Below are positions 47,879 through 56,551 of a DNA stretch of 57,435 nucleotides, piece after piece (within the stretch, counting starts at the first letter, position 1; each line of letters opens with the position of its first letter). Where the stretch lies: contig DAHXNO010000191.1 of NCBI GenBank assembly GCA_027365345.1, positions 1 to 57,435 on the forward strand, in the 5' to 3' direction. A program made the position numbers and the translations under genes. The stretch is from Granulicella sp. Its GTDB lineage: Bacteria > Acidobacteriota > Terriglobia > Terriglobales > Acidobacteriaceae. The notes beneath the pieces were generated by a model. That model was not told the origin of the DNA, searched no databases, and was given only the letters and a program-made list of their open reading frames with translations.

Positions 47879-48273
47879 GTCGTCTCCTAGAACTGGTTGC
47901 ATCAATAGGTACGGCCTCAAGCGAAGGACTTACGGGTGAGGCAGATAGTAGGTTTCAGCTTCTTCCATGGTGCGGAGGAAGCGCCCGGTGTTGTTGAGCG
48001 AAGCGGAGTGTCAGGTATCCTGCCGGACTCGCGCCAGCCGGATTCGCGCCCGATGGACACGATCGAGCATGGAGTGGATCGTTCCCGACCGTCGCCTCCA
48101 GCAGCAACGCAAGCTGCCGGCTCATCGCAAATGCGAAAAATCGAGCCTCCCAATAAATCGCCGCAAAACCTCCGCTGAATTCAGATGCTCTGCGACCCCG
48201 TCCTCATCGTATTCCGAAACACTTCCATTTTATCTGTCTCTCGTCACTTCGGAGTTTTGAATGTAGATCTCTT
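47879..48273. other. Intergenic region between porin-cytochrome and Rieske genes
   Basis: This 395-bp gap probably contains the promoter of the Rieske-cytochrome b operon. A short minus-strand frame ends MEEAETYYLPHP-stop near 47930, just before the Rieske gene; it has a stop 23 codons earlier and no clear ribosome-binding site, so I do not call it a gene. Confidence 0.45.
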
Positions 48274-49593
48274 TTAGAAGTTCAACCACATGCCCAGATA
48301 TAAACTGTTATTGTCAGAGGCATTTCGGTGTGCACCGTCATAATTACTGCTGGCGCCGTTGAATTTTGTATATCCCGTATATTCTGCCGTAAGTTCAATA
48401 TTCTGAACTGGCCAATAGCCGAATTGGGCCACATATCCATATGTGTCCGGGTTTCCATTATTGCTTCCCGTCACCGGCGCCGGAGCATACAGCAGCGGGT
48501 CCGTATTTCCCGTCGTGGAGAAAATGGATCCGGTAGCGGTGTACTTATATCTCCAGTGATACGTGCTGTCCAGTTCCCATGCGTTCAAGTAGTTGGATTT
48601 CTGGCTTGCTGCGCCTGTCGCAAAGGACGCTGCGAGATTGGATGATTCGTGCGTATATCTTCCGTGCGCATCCAGCAGATTCGCACCAAATGGATGCTCT
48701 AATTGGAAATCGATAGAAGGATCTACGTACCGGTTTTCCGGTCCGCTGATCGCATTGGGAAAGGCATCCACGACGATTCCATAGGTGCCAACCTCCAGAT
48801 AGGTGTCGCCAAAAGTCTGCTGCCACGCAGCTCGCCAGTAAGGCGCCACGCCGCTGATGTTGTTCGCGAATGTCTTTCCAGTGATCGGCACGGGGCCGCC
48901 GGCATGTTCTGACCGATAAAGGGTCACTGCGGTGTAAAGGTGGTTGTCCCACATGCTGTAACCGCCAAGCCCCGCAACATCCTGGGCCAGAGCGCCGTTG
49001 ATTATCGGCGCTGCGAGCGGCGAGAGTGCGGAGGTGCTGTTGATATAGGGATATCCCCAGACAGGCGTGCTATTCCAGACATCTTCCACGGTGGGGCTGT
49101 TGTTCAGCGTAATTCCATACCACCAGTCCTTGCCGTCCAGCTTACCTTGGTTCGCGTAGCGCAGGTCGGAATTGGTGATGTAGACATGGTTGTTCTGATG
49201 CGAATAGGAGAGCGATATAAGCGATCCGAAGTTCCGAGCATAACCTCCCGCAAGAAATAGGCTTATCTGCTGAGGAAACTCCACAGTGCCATTCTGAGTC
49301 CCCGGCTGGGCTACCTGATCGGCCGTGTCAGAAAGGATCACCATTGCGGCAAGCGGAATGAACTTCGACAACAGCAGATCCTGAGAGTTACCCACCTTGT
49401 CCTTTGCGGACATGTCGGTCAGCACATAACCCTTCAGCTTGAAGTTCCGACCAAAGGCCGTCAGCTCCGGTGGTTGGGTGTGGCATACATTGCAGGAAAG
49501 GCCTGTCTGCCGCGCGAAACTCGGGACTGCGTGGGCATAGGGAATGCCAAACAGGAAGCACGCAATGGCAAAAAGACTGAGAACTTTCCGCAT
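48274..49593 (-). CDS. Outer-membrane beta-barrel with N-terminal haem-c motif
   Basis: This 439-residue protein (start ATG 49593 with GGAGAGG 6 nt upstream) has a signal peptide (MRKVLSLFAIACFLFGIPYA), then a single CNVCH haem-c motif at about residues 34-38 (LSCNVCHTQPPELTAFG). The remaining 390 residues alternate hydrophobic and aromatic residues as in a beta-barrel and end in a C-terminal Phe (LGMWLNF). It may be an outer-membrane electron conduit or porin served by Ccm. It sits upstream of, and in line with, the Rieske-cytochrome b genes. Confidence 0.7.
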   Translation of the reverse strand: MRKVLSLFAIACFLFGIPYAHAVPSFARQTGLSCNVCHTQPPELTAFGRNFKLKGYVLTDMSAKDKVGNSQDLLLSKFIPLAAMVILSDTADQVAQPGTQNGTVEFPQQISLFLAGGYARNFGSLISLSYSHQNNHVYITNSDLRYANQGKLDGKDWWYGITLNNSPTVEDVWNSTPVWGYPYINSTSALSPLAAPIINGALAQDVAGLGGYSMWDNHLYTAVTLYRSEHAGGPVPITGKTFANNISGVAPYWRAAWQQTFGDTYLEVGTYGIVVDAFPNAISGPENRYVDPSIDFQLEHPFGANLLDAHGRYTHESSNLAASFATGAASQKSNYLNAWELDSTYHWRYKYTATGSIFSTTGNTDPLLYAPAPVTGSNNGNPDTYGYVAQFGYWPVQNIELTAEYTGYTKFNGASSNYDGAHRNASDNNSLYLGMWLNF

Positions 49594-50173
49594 ATTCATC
49601 CTCTCCAATCGAGTAAAGTCTTCACGAAAGCCAACGCCGGAAGATACTGCCGGCGATGCTTAGGAACTGTCCCGGGAGCTTGATTGAGCGCCGGAACGTT
49701 GCAGCGAAGGGCGCAGGGAATCCCAACGGCGGGATTGTGACGGCATTCGCCACGTTGCATCATGCCGCCACCGTGCGCGGCCCAGGTTGTTTGTGATTGC
49801 CCTCGATCAGGTCCGAGTCCTCATGGTACCCTCCTCGGGCCTGTACCTCGCTGGAAAAACTCGCCCAGACTGCGGCGCGGATGGCAGCATTCATTCCCGT
49901 CAATCTTCTCCACTGGTCAGGACTGCCAGGTTTCTTACTCGTACAACCCACAGCCACCGGTTAATTTCGACGTCTCCTATCGGAGCCACACTTTATTCTG
50001 CACCTGGCGCTCAAGGATACCCGTAAGATCAGCTCCTCCCGTACCCGGAATCTTCGGCGTCCGCAGGGGATGCTTGGGTAGAGTGGAAATGAGTGCAGCC
50101 AAGATCTTGATCTCAGGGACAGGCATCGCCCACTCACTTGTTGTGATCATAGCCCAAGGCTGAAAACCTAAGA

Positions 50174-50189
50174 TGTGACGCCCGTCACA
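50174..50189. promoter_or_regulatory. CRP/FNR-family-like operator palindrome
   Basis: TGTGA-N6-TCACA (TGTGACGCCCGTCACA) matches the ideal CRP half-site arrangement. It lies 580 bp upstream of the haem-barrel gene start. One perfect match in a long gene-free region is suggestive, but I cannot show that a regulator binds it. Confidence 0.4.
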
Positions 50190-50311
50190 AATCCACGAGA
50201 GCGCACGGCATGGACTTGCTCGTAGTTCCGGGGATCTCCTGTTAACGAGAACCTCATTTGAGAATCACGATTCCGTAGAAAGTTTAGTCCTACGCAGACA
50301 GAATGGGAAGG

Positions 50312-50333
50312 CCAAGATATCTTGGCGCCAAGA
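50312..50333. repeat. Overlapping perfect palindromes
   Basis: Two 14-bp perfect palindromes share the central TCTTGG: CCAAGATATCTTGG (50312-50325) and TCTTGGCGCCAAGA (50320-50333). CCAAGA/TCTTGG occurs three times in 22 bp, a layout typical of a multi-site operator or a hairpin. No protein is assigned. Confidence 0.5.
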
Positions 50334-50651
50334 GAAAAAGGGAGCCTGCGACGGGGAAGCAGAGCCACGGATGCGACAGATGAGCAAGGAAAATTGGGCA
50401 TTCTTACCGTGGCGCTCAACCTTCAGTTTGTCATCGATGGGCTGGTTGAACCCGAACTGCCCATCCAACTCCCAACTCACCAGCAGCCCGGCGCCGGAAG
50501 GAATTCCTCATCCCTGCCGACCAACCTTACGCGGCCAGTTGCAAGAGAAGTGGCAATCCGGGATGAAGCTCTCTGTCAGAGACAAACTCTTCCTTTCATC
50601 CTGAAGTTGCTCTGCTTGTCGCTCTAGTGTGGTTCGTCACCCGGCGTAATT

Positions 50652-51914
50652 CTACTCGTAGCGCAGCGCCTCAGCCGGCAGAACGCCGGCTGCCGAACTC
50701 GAGGGGTACAGCGTCGCGAGCAGGCTCATGCTCAAACTCACCGCCGCAACCACCACAGCGTCCACCAGTCGCGGGGCAAAAGGAAGATAGTCGATCGAGT
50801 AGACGCTGGCATCCAGGTGGATAAATCGGTAGTGCGACCCCAACACACTGATTCCATAGCCCATCCCCAGCCCCAGCAGGGTGCCCATCGCAGAGATCAG
50901 CAGGCCCTGCAGCAGAAAGATCTTCCGCACCTGCTCGGTGGTCACGCCAAAGCTCATCATCACGGCGATGTCCCGCGTCTTCTCCATCACCATCATCGTC
51001 AGCGCAATCAGAATATTCAGCGCCGCCACCACCACGATCAGCGCCAGCACAATGAACGTCACATCCTGCTCCAGCTTCATGTCCCGGAACAGTTCGCGGT
51101 TCTGCTCAATCCAGTTCGTGGTCTGAAAACCCGGACCCCGGTCCTTCTCTGCCGCCTTTTCAATCGCATCCCCCACCTGGACCGCTCGGTACAGATCGTC
51201 GATCTTGAAGCTCAAAACGCTGATCAGATCCGGCTCGGAGAACAGCCGCTGCGCATCGGAGAGGCGCATAAAGGCGTAGCCGGAGTCGTACTGGTAAAAG
51301 CCCGAGGAGAAGATCCCCACCACCCGGAACCGCTGGTAGCGCGGCGCCAGCCCCAGCGGCGTCAGTTCGCCCTGCGGCGAGGTCACCAGAACCGTATCGT
51401 CCACGCTAGCGCCCAGCGTCTCCGCCAGCTCATCGCCAATCACGATGGGCGCAGCCAACTCGTTCTCCGCCGCCCCGGCGTCAGCCACCGGAGCCAGATC
51501 CGCCGCTGAACCATCATGAATGGTCTGCAGCAGGTTTCCCACTCGGCTCTCATCGCTCGGAAGGATTCCCTTGATCAGCGCTCCACCACTGCGCGGCCCG
51601 CGTGAGATCAGTACCTGCCCATACAATCCAGGGGCAACCGCCACCACGTGGGGAACCCTGGCCAGACTGGCCATCAACGGCCTCCAGTCGCGTATCCCAT
51701 CGCCGGCCGTTCGCATCAACTGCACATGCGCTGTGGAACCCACCAGCCGCTGTTGCAGATCCCTCCGCATCCCATTGGTAATCGCCAGCGCGATGATCAG
51801 GGAGGCTACCCCGGCCGCCACCCCCGCAACTGAGATCACCGTGACCAAACCCACCACAGCCTGCCGCCGGCGGGCGCGGAGATAACGTGCTGCGACAAAC
51901 AATTCAAAGCGCAT
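50652..51914 (-). CDS. LolC/LolE-type lipoprotein-release permease
   Basis: This 420-residue protein has the LolC/E/FtsX layout: an N-terminal membrane segment (GLVTVISVAGVAAGVASLII), a large periplasmic domain, and three C-terminal helices (VTFIVLALIVVVAALNILIA, IFLLQGLLISAMGTLLGLGM, LVDAVVVAAVSLSMSLLATL). It moves outer-membrane lipoproteins off the inner membrane with a LolD ATPase, here encoded at 42680-43486. One gene may act as a homodimeric LolF-like permease. It is 42 bp after the alcohol dehydrogenase gene. Confidence 0.87.
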   Translation of the reverse strand: MRFELFVAARYLRARRRQAVVGLVTVISVAGVAAGVASLIIALAITNGMRRDLQQRLVGSTAHVQLMRTAGDGIRDWRPLMASLARVPHVVAVAPGLYGQVLISRGPRSGGALIKGILPSDESRVGNLLQTIHDGSAADLAPVADAGAAENELAAPIVIGDELAETLGASVDDTVLVTSPQGELTPLGLAPRYQRFRVVGIFSSGFYQYDSGYAFMRLSDAQRLFSEPDLISVLSFKIDDLYRAVQVGDAIEKAAEKDRGPGFQTTNWIEQNRELFRDMKLEQDVTFIVLALIVVVAALNILIALTMMVMEKTRDIAVMMSFGVTTEQVRKIFLLQGLLISAMGTLLGLGMGYGISVLGSHYRFIHLDASVYSIDYLPFAPRLVDAVVVAAVSLSMSLLATLYPSSSAAGVLPAEALRYE

Positions 51915-51956
51915 CGAAGGTGGAATCTCATCCGTTCCGCTTGGGATCGTATCTGC

Positions 51957-52964
51957 TTAGTTGGTGAGTACTGCCCGATAGCGAACCTGGTTCTTCTTCA
52001 CCTTCTCCACCGCTTTGTTGGCATCCTTCATCGCAAACCGCTCGGTGATGGCCTGCACCTTGTGCCGCGCTGCGACGTCCAGCATCTCGTACAGGTCCCG
52101 CGGACTGCCGGACGGGCTTCCCGCAACCGCCTTTTGCCCCAGAATCAGGCTGAACGGCGGAATCTGCATCGGCGAAGGCGATGCTCCCAATACCATCAAA
52201 GTTCCTTTGGGCCGAAGCAGAGCCATGAAGCCCTGAAAGTCCTGATCTGCTGAGACCGTGGAGAGGAGCAGATCCAGGCTCCCCGCCACACTCTTCATCT
52301 CGCCATTCTCACGAGTATTCACAAAGTGGTTGGCGCCCAGCTTGCGAGCCTCCGCCTCCTTGTCTTTGGAGGTTGAAAACGCGGTGACATCGCAGCCAAA
52401 GGCCCGCGCAAACTGCAAAGCCAGATGCCCCAGGCCGCCAATGCCCACCACGCCCACCCGCGAAGACGGTCTGGCCAGCAGGTTGCGCAGCGGACTGTAA
52501 ACGGTGATCCCTGCACACAGCAACGGGGCCACGTTCTCGCTCTCCAACCCCTCTGGAACCGGAATCGCAAACCGCGCGTTCACCCGGATTGCATCTGCAT
52601 ACCCTCCATTGCGGCCCACGCAGGTCGGTTGCGCCTTGGCGCATAGATGCTCGTCGCCCTGCCGGCACCACTCGCACACCCCGCAAGAGTCCGCCTGCCA
52701 GCCAACACCCACCCTGGCGCCCACCTTATGGCTGGCAACTTCGGAGCCCACTGCCGTCACCGTGCCAACAATCTCGTGTCCGGGAATAAAGGGATATTTG
52801 CTCAGCCCCCAGTCGTTATCAATCAGATGCAGATCGGAGTGGCATATGCCGCAGTGAGAGATCCGTATCTCTACCTCCTGCGATCCAAGCTCGCCGACCG
52901 TGTACTTATAAGGCAGAAGCTGGGCTCCTGCCGCATGGGTAGCTAATCCTCGAATCTCTGCCAT
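51957..52964 (-). CDS. Zinc-dependent alcohol dehydrogenase (CAD/YahK-like)
   Basis: From ATG 52964 with GAGGAG upstream this gives 335 residues. It has the catalytic-zinc segment CGICHSDLH and GHEIVGTVTAVGSEV, structural-zinc cysteines in DSCGVCEWCRQGDEHLC, and the NADP-binding VVGIGGLGHLALQFA. It belongs to the cinnamyl-alcohol-dehydrogenase-like group of broad aldehyde reductases. It precedes lolC/E by 42 bp on the same strand. Confidence 0.92.
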   Translation of the reverse strand: MAEIRGLATHAAGAQLLPYKYTVGELGSQEVEIRISHCGICHSDLHLIDNDWGLSKYPFIPGHEIVGTVTAVGSEVASHKVGARVGVGWQADSCGVCEWCRQGDEHLCAKAQPTCVGRNGGYADAIRVNARFAIPVPEGLESENVAPLLCAGITVYSPLRNLLARPSSRVGVVGIGGLGHLALQFARAFGCDVTAFSTSKDKEAEARKLGANHFVNTRENGEMKSVAGSLDLLLSTVSADQDFQGFMALLRPKGTLMVLGASPSPMQIPPFSLILGQKAVAGSPSGSPRDLYEMLDVAARHKVQAITERFAMKDANKAVEKVKKNQVRYRAVLTN

Positions 52965-53144
52965 GGGAGCACTCCTCGGCCCTGCTGCGGTCCAAGCAAC
53001 GAATTCTGTCTGCGCTGCCGACAAACGTCAGATGCGCCCGAAGGCCTTTCGGTCTTCCCATCGATGCTTTTCTTCATTCTAGTACCGAACGCGCGCGTAA
53101 AATTTGTGTCTCCACGGCCCACCATTTTGTGTCATAATCACTTA

Positions 53145-53248
53145 GCGCCTCTGGTCGGGACGACCCCCCACCGGTTGCATCCCTTGATAGGAGGCGCGAT
53201 TTGAAAGCAAAGGGCCTGCTGGCACCCCCCGGCGGCCCTTTGTGTTTT
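53145..53248 (+). ncRNA. Candidate small structured RNA with terminator
   Basis: GCGCCTC (53145-53151) pairs with GAGGCGC (53191-53197), enclosing a GGTCG-GGA-CGACC hairpin (53153-53165). A second long hairpin, CAAAGGGCC...GGCCCTTTG (53208-53242) with an inner GCTGG/CCGGC stem, is followed by TGTTTTAA. TTGTGTCATAAT-like sequence precedes it. An AGGAGG at 53189-53194 lies inside the first stem, ahead of a 22-codon TTG frame (53201-53269), so an attenuator or leader peptide is also possible. I do not recognise the family. Confidence 0.4.
53208..53248 (+). terminator. Intrinsic terminator on the plus strand
   Basis: A perfect 9-bp outer stem (CAAAGGGCC with GGCCCTTTG, 53208-53216 and 53234-53242) is extended by an inner 5-bp stem and followed by TGTTTTAA. 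No plus-strand gene lies upstream, so it must end a non-coding or leader transcript. Confidence 0.6.
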
Positions 53249-53475
53249 AAGCTAACTTTTGTGTTCTAATCCGGCCTGGGTTGGGATCTAGCCATGGTGT
53301 CGCCAGCCCGTCTCATCCTCCGCCGCTTCAACCTCCAGCACGCCATCCGCACGCTCGTCCAGCCCGCAGATGGAACCACGAAAACCCGGCGGAAATTCAG
53401 CTTCAGAAGAACATTCAGCAGGCTCGCGGCGGAAGGAAGGGTGCGCTGTCTCTCTCCCGCGCAACCATCGTCCAC

Positions 53476-53976
53476 TCAGGCAAAGCGCTCATAATCATTG
53501 CGCCCATGGACGCTGGCCAGCCCCAGCAGGACCAGTCCTTCTAACAACACGGCACTCTCCACACGCACCGAAAGCTTATGAAGGTGTTCAAAATTTACCC
53601 TTGCCGGGGCATCCTGCGGGGCCATGGTGATGTCGCCTCCCACGGAGATTCGGTAGGCTTCCATCTGCGGAATGATGGAATACTGCGAGTAGGCCGTCAG
53701 CACCAGCATCACCGCTGCCAGCAACAGTTCCACCACCCGCAGCGGATGCGTGTCCTTGTGGGTGGCTAGCAGCAGCACGGTGAACACCAGATAGACCAGC
53801 CCGCATACCAGTCCAAGGTGGTGCAATGAGATCAGGGATCCTCGCACCATCAGCCCCGCCAACTCCACGGTCGGCAACGTCTTGAACGCCACCATGGCCA
53901 CCAGGATGAAGAAGGCCAATCCGCCTACCCAGACGGAGAGCGCGATCAGTCGAATCGTACGAAAGACAAGAGTCAT
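53476..53976 (-). CDS. DUF4149 membrane protein
   Basis: This 166-residue protein has four membrane segments (RLIALSVWVGGLAFFILVAM, LGLVCGLVYLVFTVLLLATH, VVELLLAAVMLVLTAYSQYS, SAVLLEGLVLLGLA) in the DUF4149 pattern. Function is unknown; members are found in many acidobacteria. It is transcribed towards the structured RNA candidate. Confidence 0.75.
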   Translation of the reverse strand: MTLVFRTIRLIALSVWVGGLAFFILVAMVAFKTLPTVELAGLMVRGSLISLHHLGLVCGLVYLVFTVLLLATHKDTHPLRVVELLLAAVMLVLTAYSQYSIIPQMEAYRISVGGDITMAPQDAPARVNFEHLHKLSVRVESAVLLEGLVLLGLASVHGRNDYERFA

Positions 53977-54363
53977 GCTACTCCCGGTACTTCAAAATGG
54001 TGGAACGGCGACTGGGTCGTGCGCGGGCTCCCTGAAGGCGGTCCGCAAGATGCAATCGGCAACAGCGCCAAAGTTTCCAGAGCCTTTCCCCCTCAGCAAA
54101 AACAAAGAGCGCGCAATCGCCCTGTCTCAGACTCTATGCAACGGAGCGGATCTGAGCAACTGGCTGACCCAATCGGCGACAACCCGGCACGCAGCATCCA
54201 GCCCTGCGGAGTGAACCATCCATCCATCCATCCATTCATCCATTCATCCGCCAGCCCATCCATCGCCGCGCAGACACCTACGCCGAGCCGAAACCCCAAG
54301 AAAACTCCAGCCCACGCCTCCCGCACGCGAGGCGCTCTACCCAGGCTCCTCTCGGAGGCATCT
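53977..54363. other. Gene-free region upstream of DUF4149 gene
   Basis: This 387-bp stretch includes the short tandem repeat at 54216-54249 and no recognisable gene. Confidence 0.5.
54216..54249. repeat. Tetranucleotide microsatellite (CATC)n
   Basis: About eight tandem copies of CATC, two of them read as CATT, run from 54216 to 54249. Such slippage-prone tracts can vary in length between strains. It lies outside any gene, 240 bp upstream of the DUF4149 start. Confidence 0.85.
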
Positions 54364-55773
54364 TCAGGCGGAGGTGCTGGCCGCCGAAGCCCCTCCAGCA
54401 GCGCTGTCACGCTGCAGCGCACGGCGCAATACCAGCTCAAGGGCCGCCTTGGCCTGCAGATAGTTCGCCTCATCAATGCGTTCCTGCAACCGATCCGTCT
54501 CCAGGGTGAAAAGCTCCTCCTTCAGCGCCGCCAGAATCTGCGCCCTTCCGCCTGGGGACGCTCCTGCCGCCGGCAGGGAAGTAGCTACTTCGGCCCGCGC
54601 CCAGCCCTTGGGAGCACCCACTGGCAGTGAACCCACCTCCGCAGCAGCCACTGGCGTCATTGGAGCCACCGCTGGCTTGCGCAGCAGAACTCCGGCTGCG
54701 GCTACCAGCAGCAGCCCCACCGTGCCAAGAATCCACCACTTATACTTGGTGGAAAGTGGCTCATGGGTGCCATTCGGGTCCAGAGGAACGCCTAACCCGC
54801 GGCCGGGAGCATCGTCGGCGGCCTGTCCTCCAGCGGCTGCCTGCTCCTGCCCGGACTGGCCGCTCGCATCGCTGCCCTGGCTCGGGGGGAACTGGCCCGA
54901 GCCATTGAATGCAACCTCTACCACCTGCCCCGGCTGCAAATCATTCATCAGGTAGGTCGAAGCGTTGGCCTCTCCATTGGTCGGGGTAAACTTCCCGCTT
55001 CCCGTAAACGTCATCTCCTTGGGTACGCTCACCGCAAACATGCCTGCGGAGCCTGCCATCTTGATGGCCAGCTTCTTGCTCCCAGAATAGGGAAAGTGGT
55101 ACGCGATTTCGATCTGCGTCTCGCCCGGCTTGATTGGGAACATCACGCTGTACAGTCCCTTTTCAGACTGCGGCTGCAGATCCTCGGCGGTTGGCATGCC
55201 ATTGGGCCCTTTGGCCGCTGTTCCGTCCACCACCGCGCCATCCGGCAGATACACATCGAATGGAGCCTTGGAATACTGCGTCATCGGAGGCTTTGAGGCG
55301 TTGTTCACCACCAGATCCTCGGTGATGTTCAGCGTCGAGCCGCCAGGGTCCGTCTGGGCGCGGAGCACCACCAACTCCGTGCTTACGCCCGCCACATGCG
55401 CTGCGGCGTTGTAGACGTCGATCGTCACCGGATGCGAGCCATCCGGAGCCGCCTGGTAGTAGTTGGCCATGTCGTGGACCACCCGCAGCAGATACTGCCC
55501 GCCCTCAGGAGCGTTCAACGAAAACTCCCCTTGGGCATTGGTGGTGGTCTCCGTCACCTCCTGCATGCCCTGTGCCGGGCTCACCAGCGCCACCGGATCC
55601 CCGGCGGCGGGCTGATTGGTGCTGCGGTTCATCACCGTTCCGGTGATGGTTGCTGCCATGGCGGCGGGAAGAAGAGCCGCTACCGGCAGAACCTTCACCA
55701 CTGCGTGGAGGCTACGGGAGATACGTCGAGAGAAGTACACAGCAAAAGGATATCGCACCAGTTTTGGCTCCAA
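54364..55773 (-). CDS. CarboxypepD_reg-like membrane protein
   Basis: This 469-residue protein has an N-terminal signal (VVKVLPVAALLPAAMA), a carboxypeptidase-regulatory-like Ig-type domain (ATITGTVMNRSTNQPAAGDP, NAQGEFSLNAPEGGQYLLRV; about residues 40-140), a second beta-rich region, a C-terminal membrane helix (WWILGTVGLLLVAAAGVLL) and a cytoplasmic helical tail (DRLQERIDEANYLQAKAALE). It starts at TTG 55773 with GGAG 8 nt upstream; GTG 55758 is an alternative. Function is unknown. It sits behind the CcmI-like gene. Confidence 0.75.
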   Translation of the reverse strand: MEPKLVRYPFAVYFSRRISRSLHAVVKVLPVAALLPAAMAATITGTVMNRSTNQPAAGDPVALVSPAQGMQEVTETTTNAQGEFSLNAPEGGQYLLRVVHDMANYYQAAPDGSHPVTIDVYNAAAHVAGVSTELVVLRAQTDPGGSTLNITEDLVVNNASKPPMTQYSKAPFDVYLPDGAVVDGTAAKGPNGMPTAEDLQPQSEKGLYSVMFPIKPGETQIEIAYHFPYSGSKKLAIKMAGSAGMFAVSVPKEMTFTGSGKFTPTNGEANASTYLMNDLQPGQVVEVAFNGSGQFPPSQGSDASGQSGQEQAAAGGQAADDAPGRGLGVPLDPNGTHEPLSTKYKWWILGTVGLLLVAAAGVLLRKPAVAPMTPVAAAEVGSLPVGAPKGWARAEVATSLPAAGASPGGRAQILAALKEELFTLETDRLQERIDEANYLQAKAALELVLRRALQRDSAAGGASAASTSA

Positions 55774-56033
55774 TGTTTTTACTCCAAATGTCTTGCCCCT
55801 AGTGGGCGGCTGCTGTCCTGCTTGCGCTTCGGCAAGCGGCCTGGGGAAGAGAAGAATGGCTGGCCGTAAACATCTCGGCTGTTTCCAGGTAGACTCAGAT
55901 TCCCTTCAGCAGCTTCTCTTCTGCGGCGGCCTCCGGCTCAGAAGTCACCCAACAACTTTGCGAAGTGGCGGCTTACCGCCGGGCCAGTTCCATCCTGCTA
56001 CGGGCGGCGCTCCATCGACCTCCAGCCACTCGT

Positions 56034-56306
56034 TCAGTCTCCCAGCAACTCCATCTCGCTCACCACACGCGCGGCTTCCTCTTCCAGGTCTCCGCGCTGC
56101 CGTTCGTAATCCTCTTCGGGAAACTTCCCGGCCCGAAACTCAAAGTTCAGGTCGCGCAGATTGTCATAGATCACGGTCTTGCGCTCCCGCAGGTAATCCA
56201 GCCGGGTCTTCTCCACCGGCGCAAGCACCCGCTCCTGCGGCCAGAAGATATAGGCCAGGCATCCAATCGTCAGCGCTACCAGCGGCAGCACGGTTTGCAG
56301 ATCCAT
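56034..56306 (-). CDS. CcmI N-domain-like membrane protein
   Basis: This 90-residue protein has one N-terminal membrane segment (TVLPLVALTIGCLAYIFWPQ) and a heptad-rich tail (NLRDLNFEFRAGKFPEEDYE) like the N-terminal part of CcmI/CycH, the apocytochrome chaperone subunit of system I. It lacks the C-terminal TPR domain. GGAGG precedes ATG 56306. It is far from the ccm operon, so a CcmI role is tentative. Confidence 0.6.
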   Translation of the reverse strand: MDLQTVLPLVALTIGCLAYIFWPQERVLAPVEKTRLDYLRERKTVIYDNLRDLNFEFRAGKFPEEDYERQRGDLEEEAARVVSEMELLGD

Positions 56307-56551
56307 CTCACCTCCAGAACTCCCAAATCCATCTCTTAGAAGAAATCCTACTCCCTAGCCCATGGAGCGTCTGTGATCCCCGCCACGTCGGCATCTCCCG
56401 CAAACGGAGCCCAGCAGAACGGGCTGATCCGGGCTCCATCGGGCATCCGGCTGCCTCGCACCGTCTGCTTCCTCGCTCCTCGTCCGCGCGGCAGCAGGGT
56501 ATAGTCTATCTGCGTCGGCCTGTCAGCCGTCGCCTGGGAGGAATCATCTCT

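Larger units (their letters stand above)
49594..50651. other. 1-kb gene-free region with palindromes
   Basis: No credible gene is found in this 1058-bp stretch between the lolC/E-like gene and the haem-barrel gene. It contains the CRP/FNR-like palindrome at 50174-50189 and the stacked palindromes at 50312-50333, both listed separately. It may hold the promoter of the barrel gene or an unrecognised RNA. Confidence 0.5.
52965..53475. other. Intergenic region with structured RNA candidate
   Basis: This 511-bp gap separates two minus-strand genes. The right half contains a plus-strand candidate RNA (53145-53248) listed separately. The left part should hold the alcohol dehydrogenase promoter. Confidence 0.5.

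Noticed and set aside
47917-48153. 78-residue minus-strand frame before the Rieske gene
   Set aside because: No homology pattern or ribosome-binding site; probably chance reading through promoter sequence.
49762-50163. 133-residue plus-strand frame in the 1-kb gap
   Set aside because: No start signal, no domain, and atypical residue use for a real protein.
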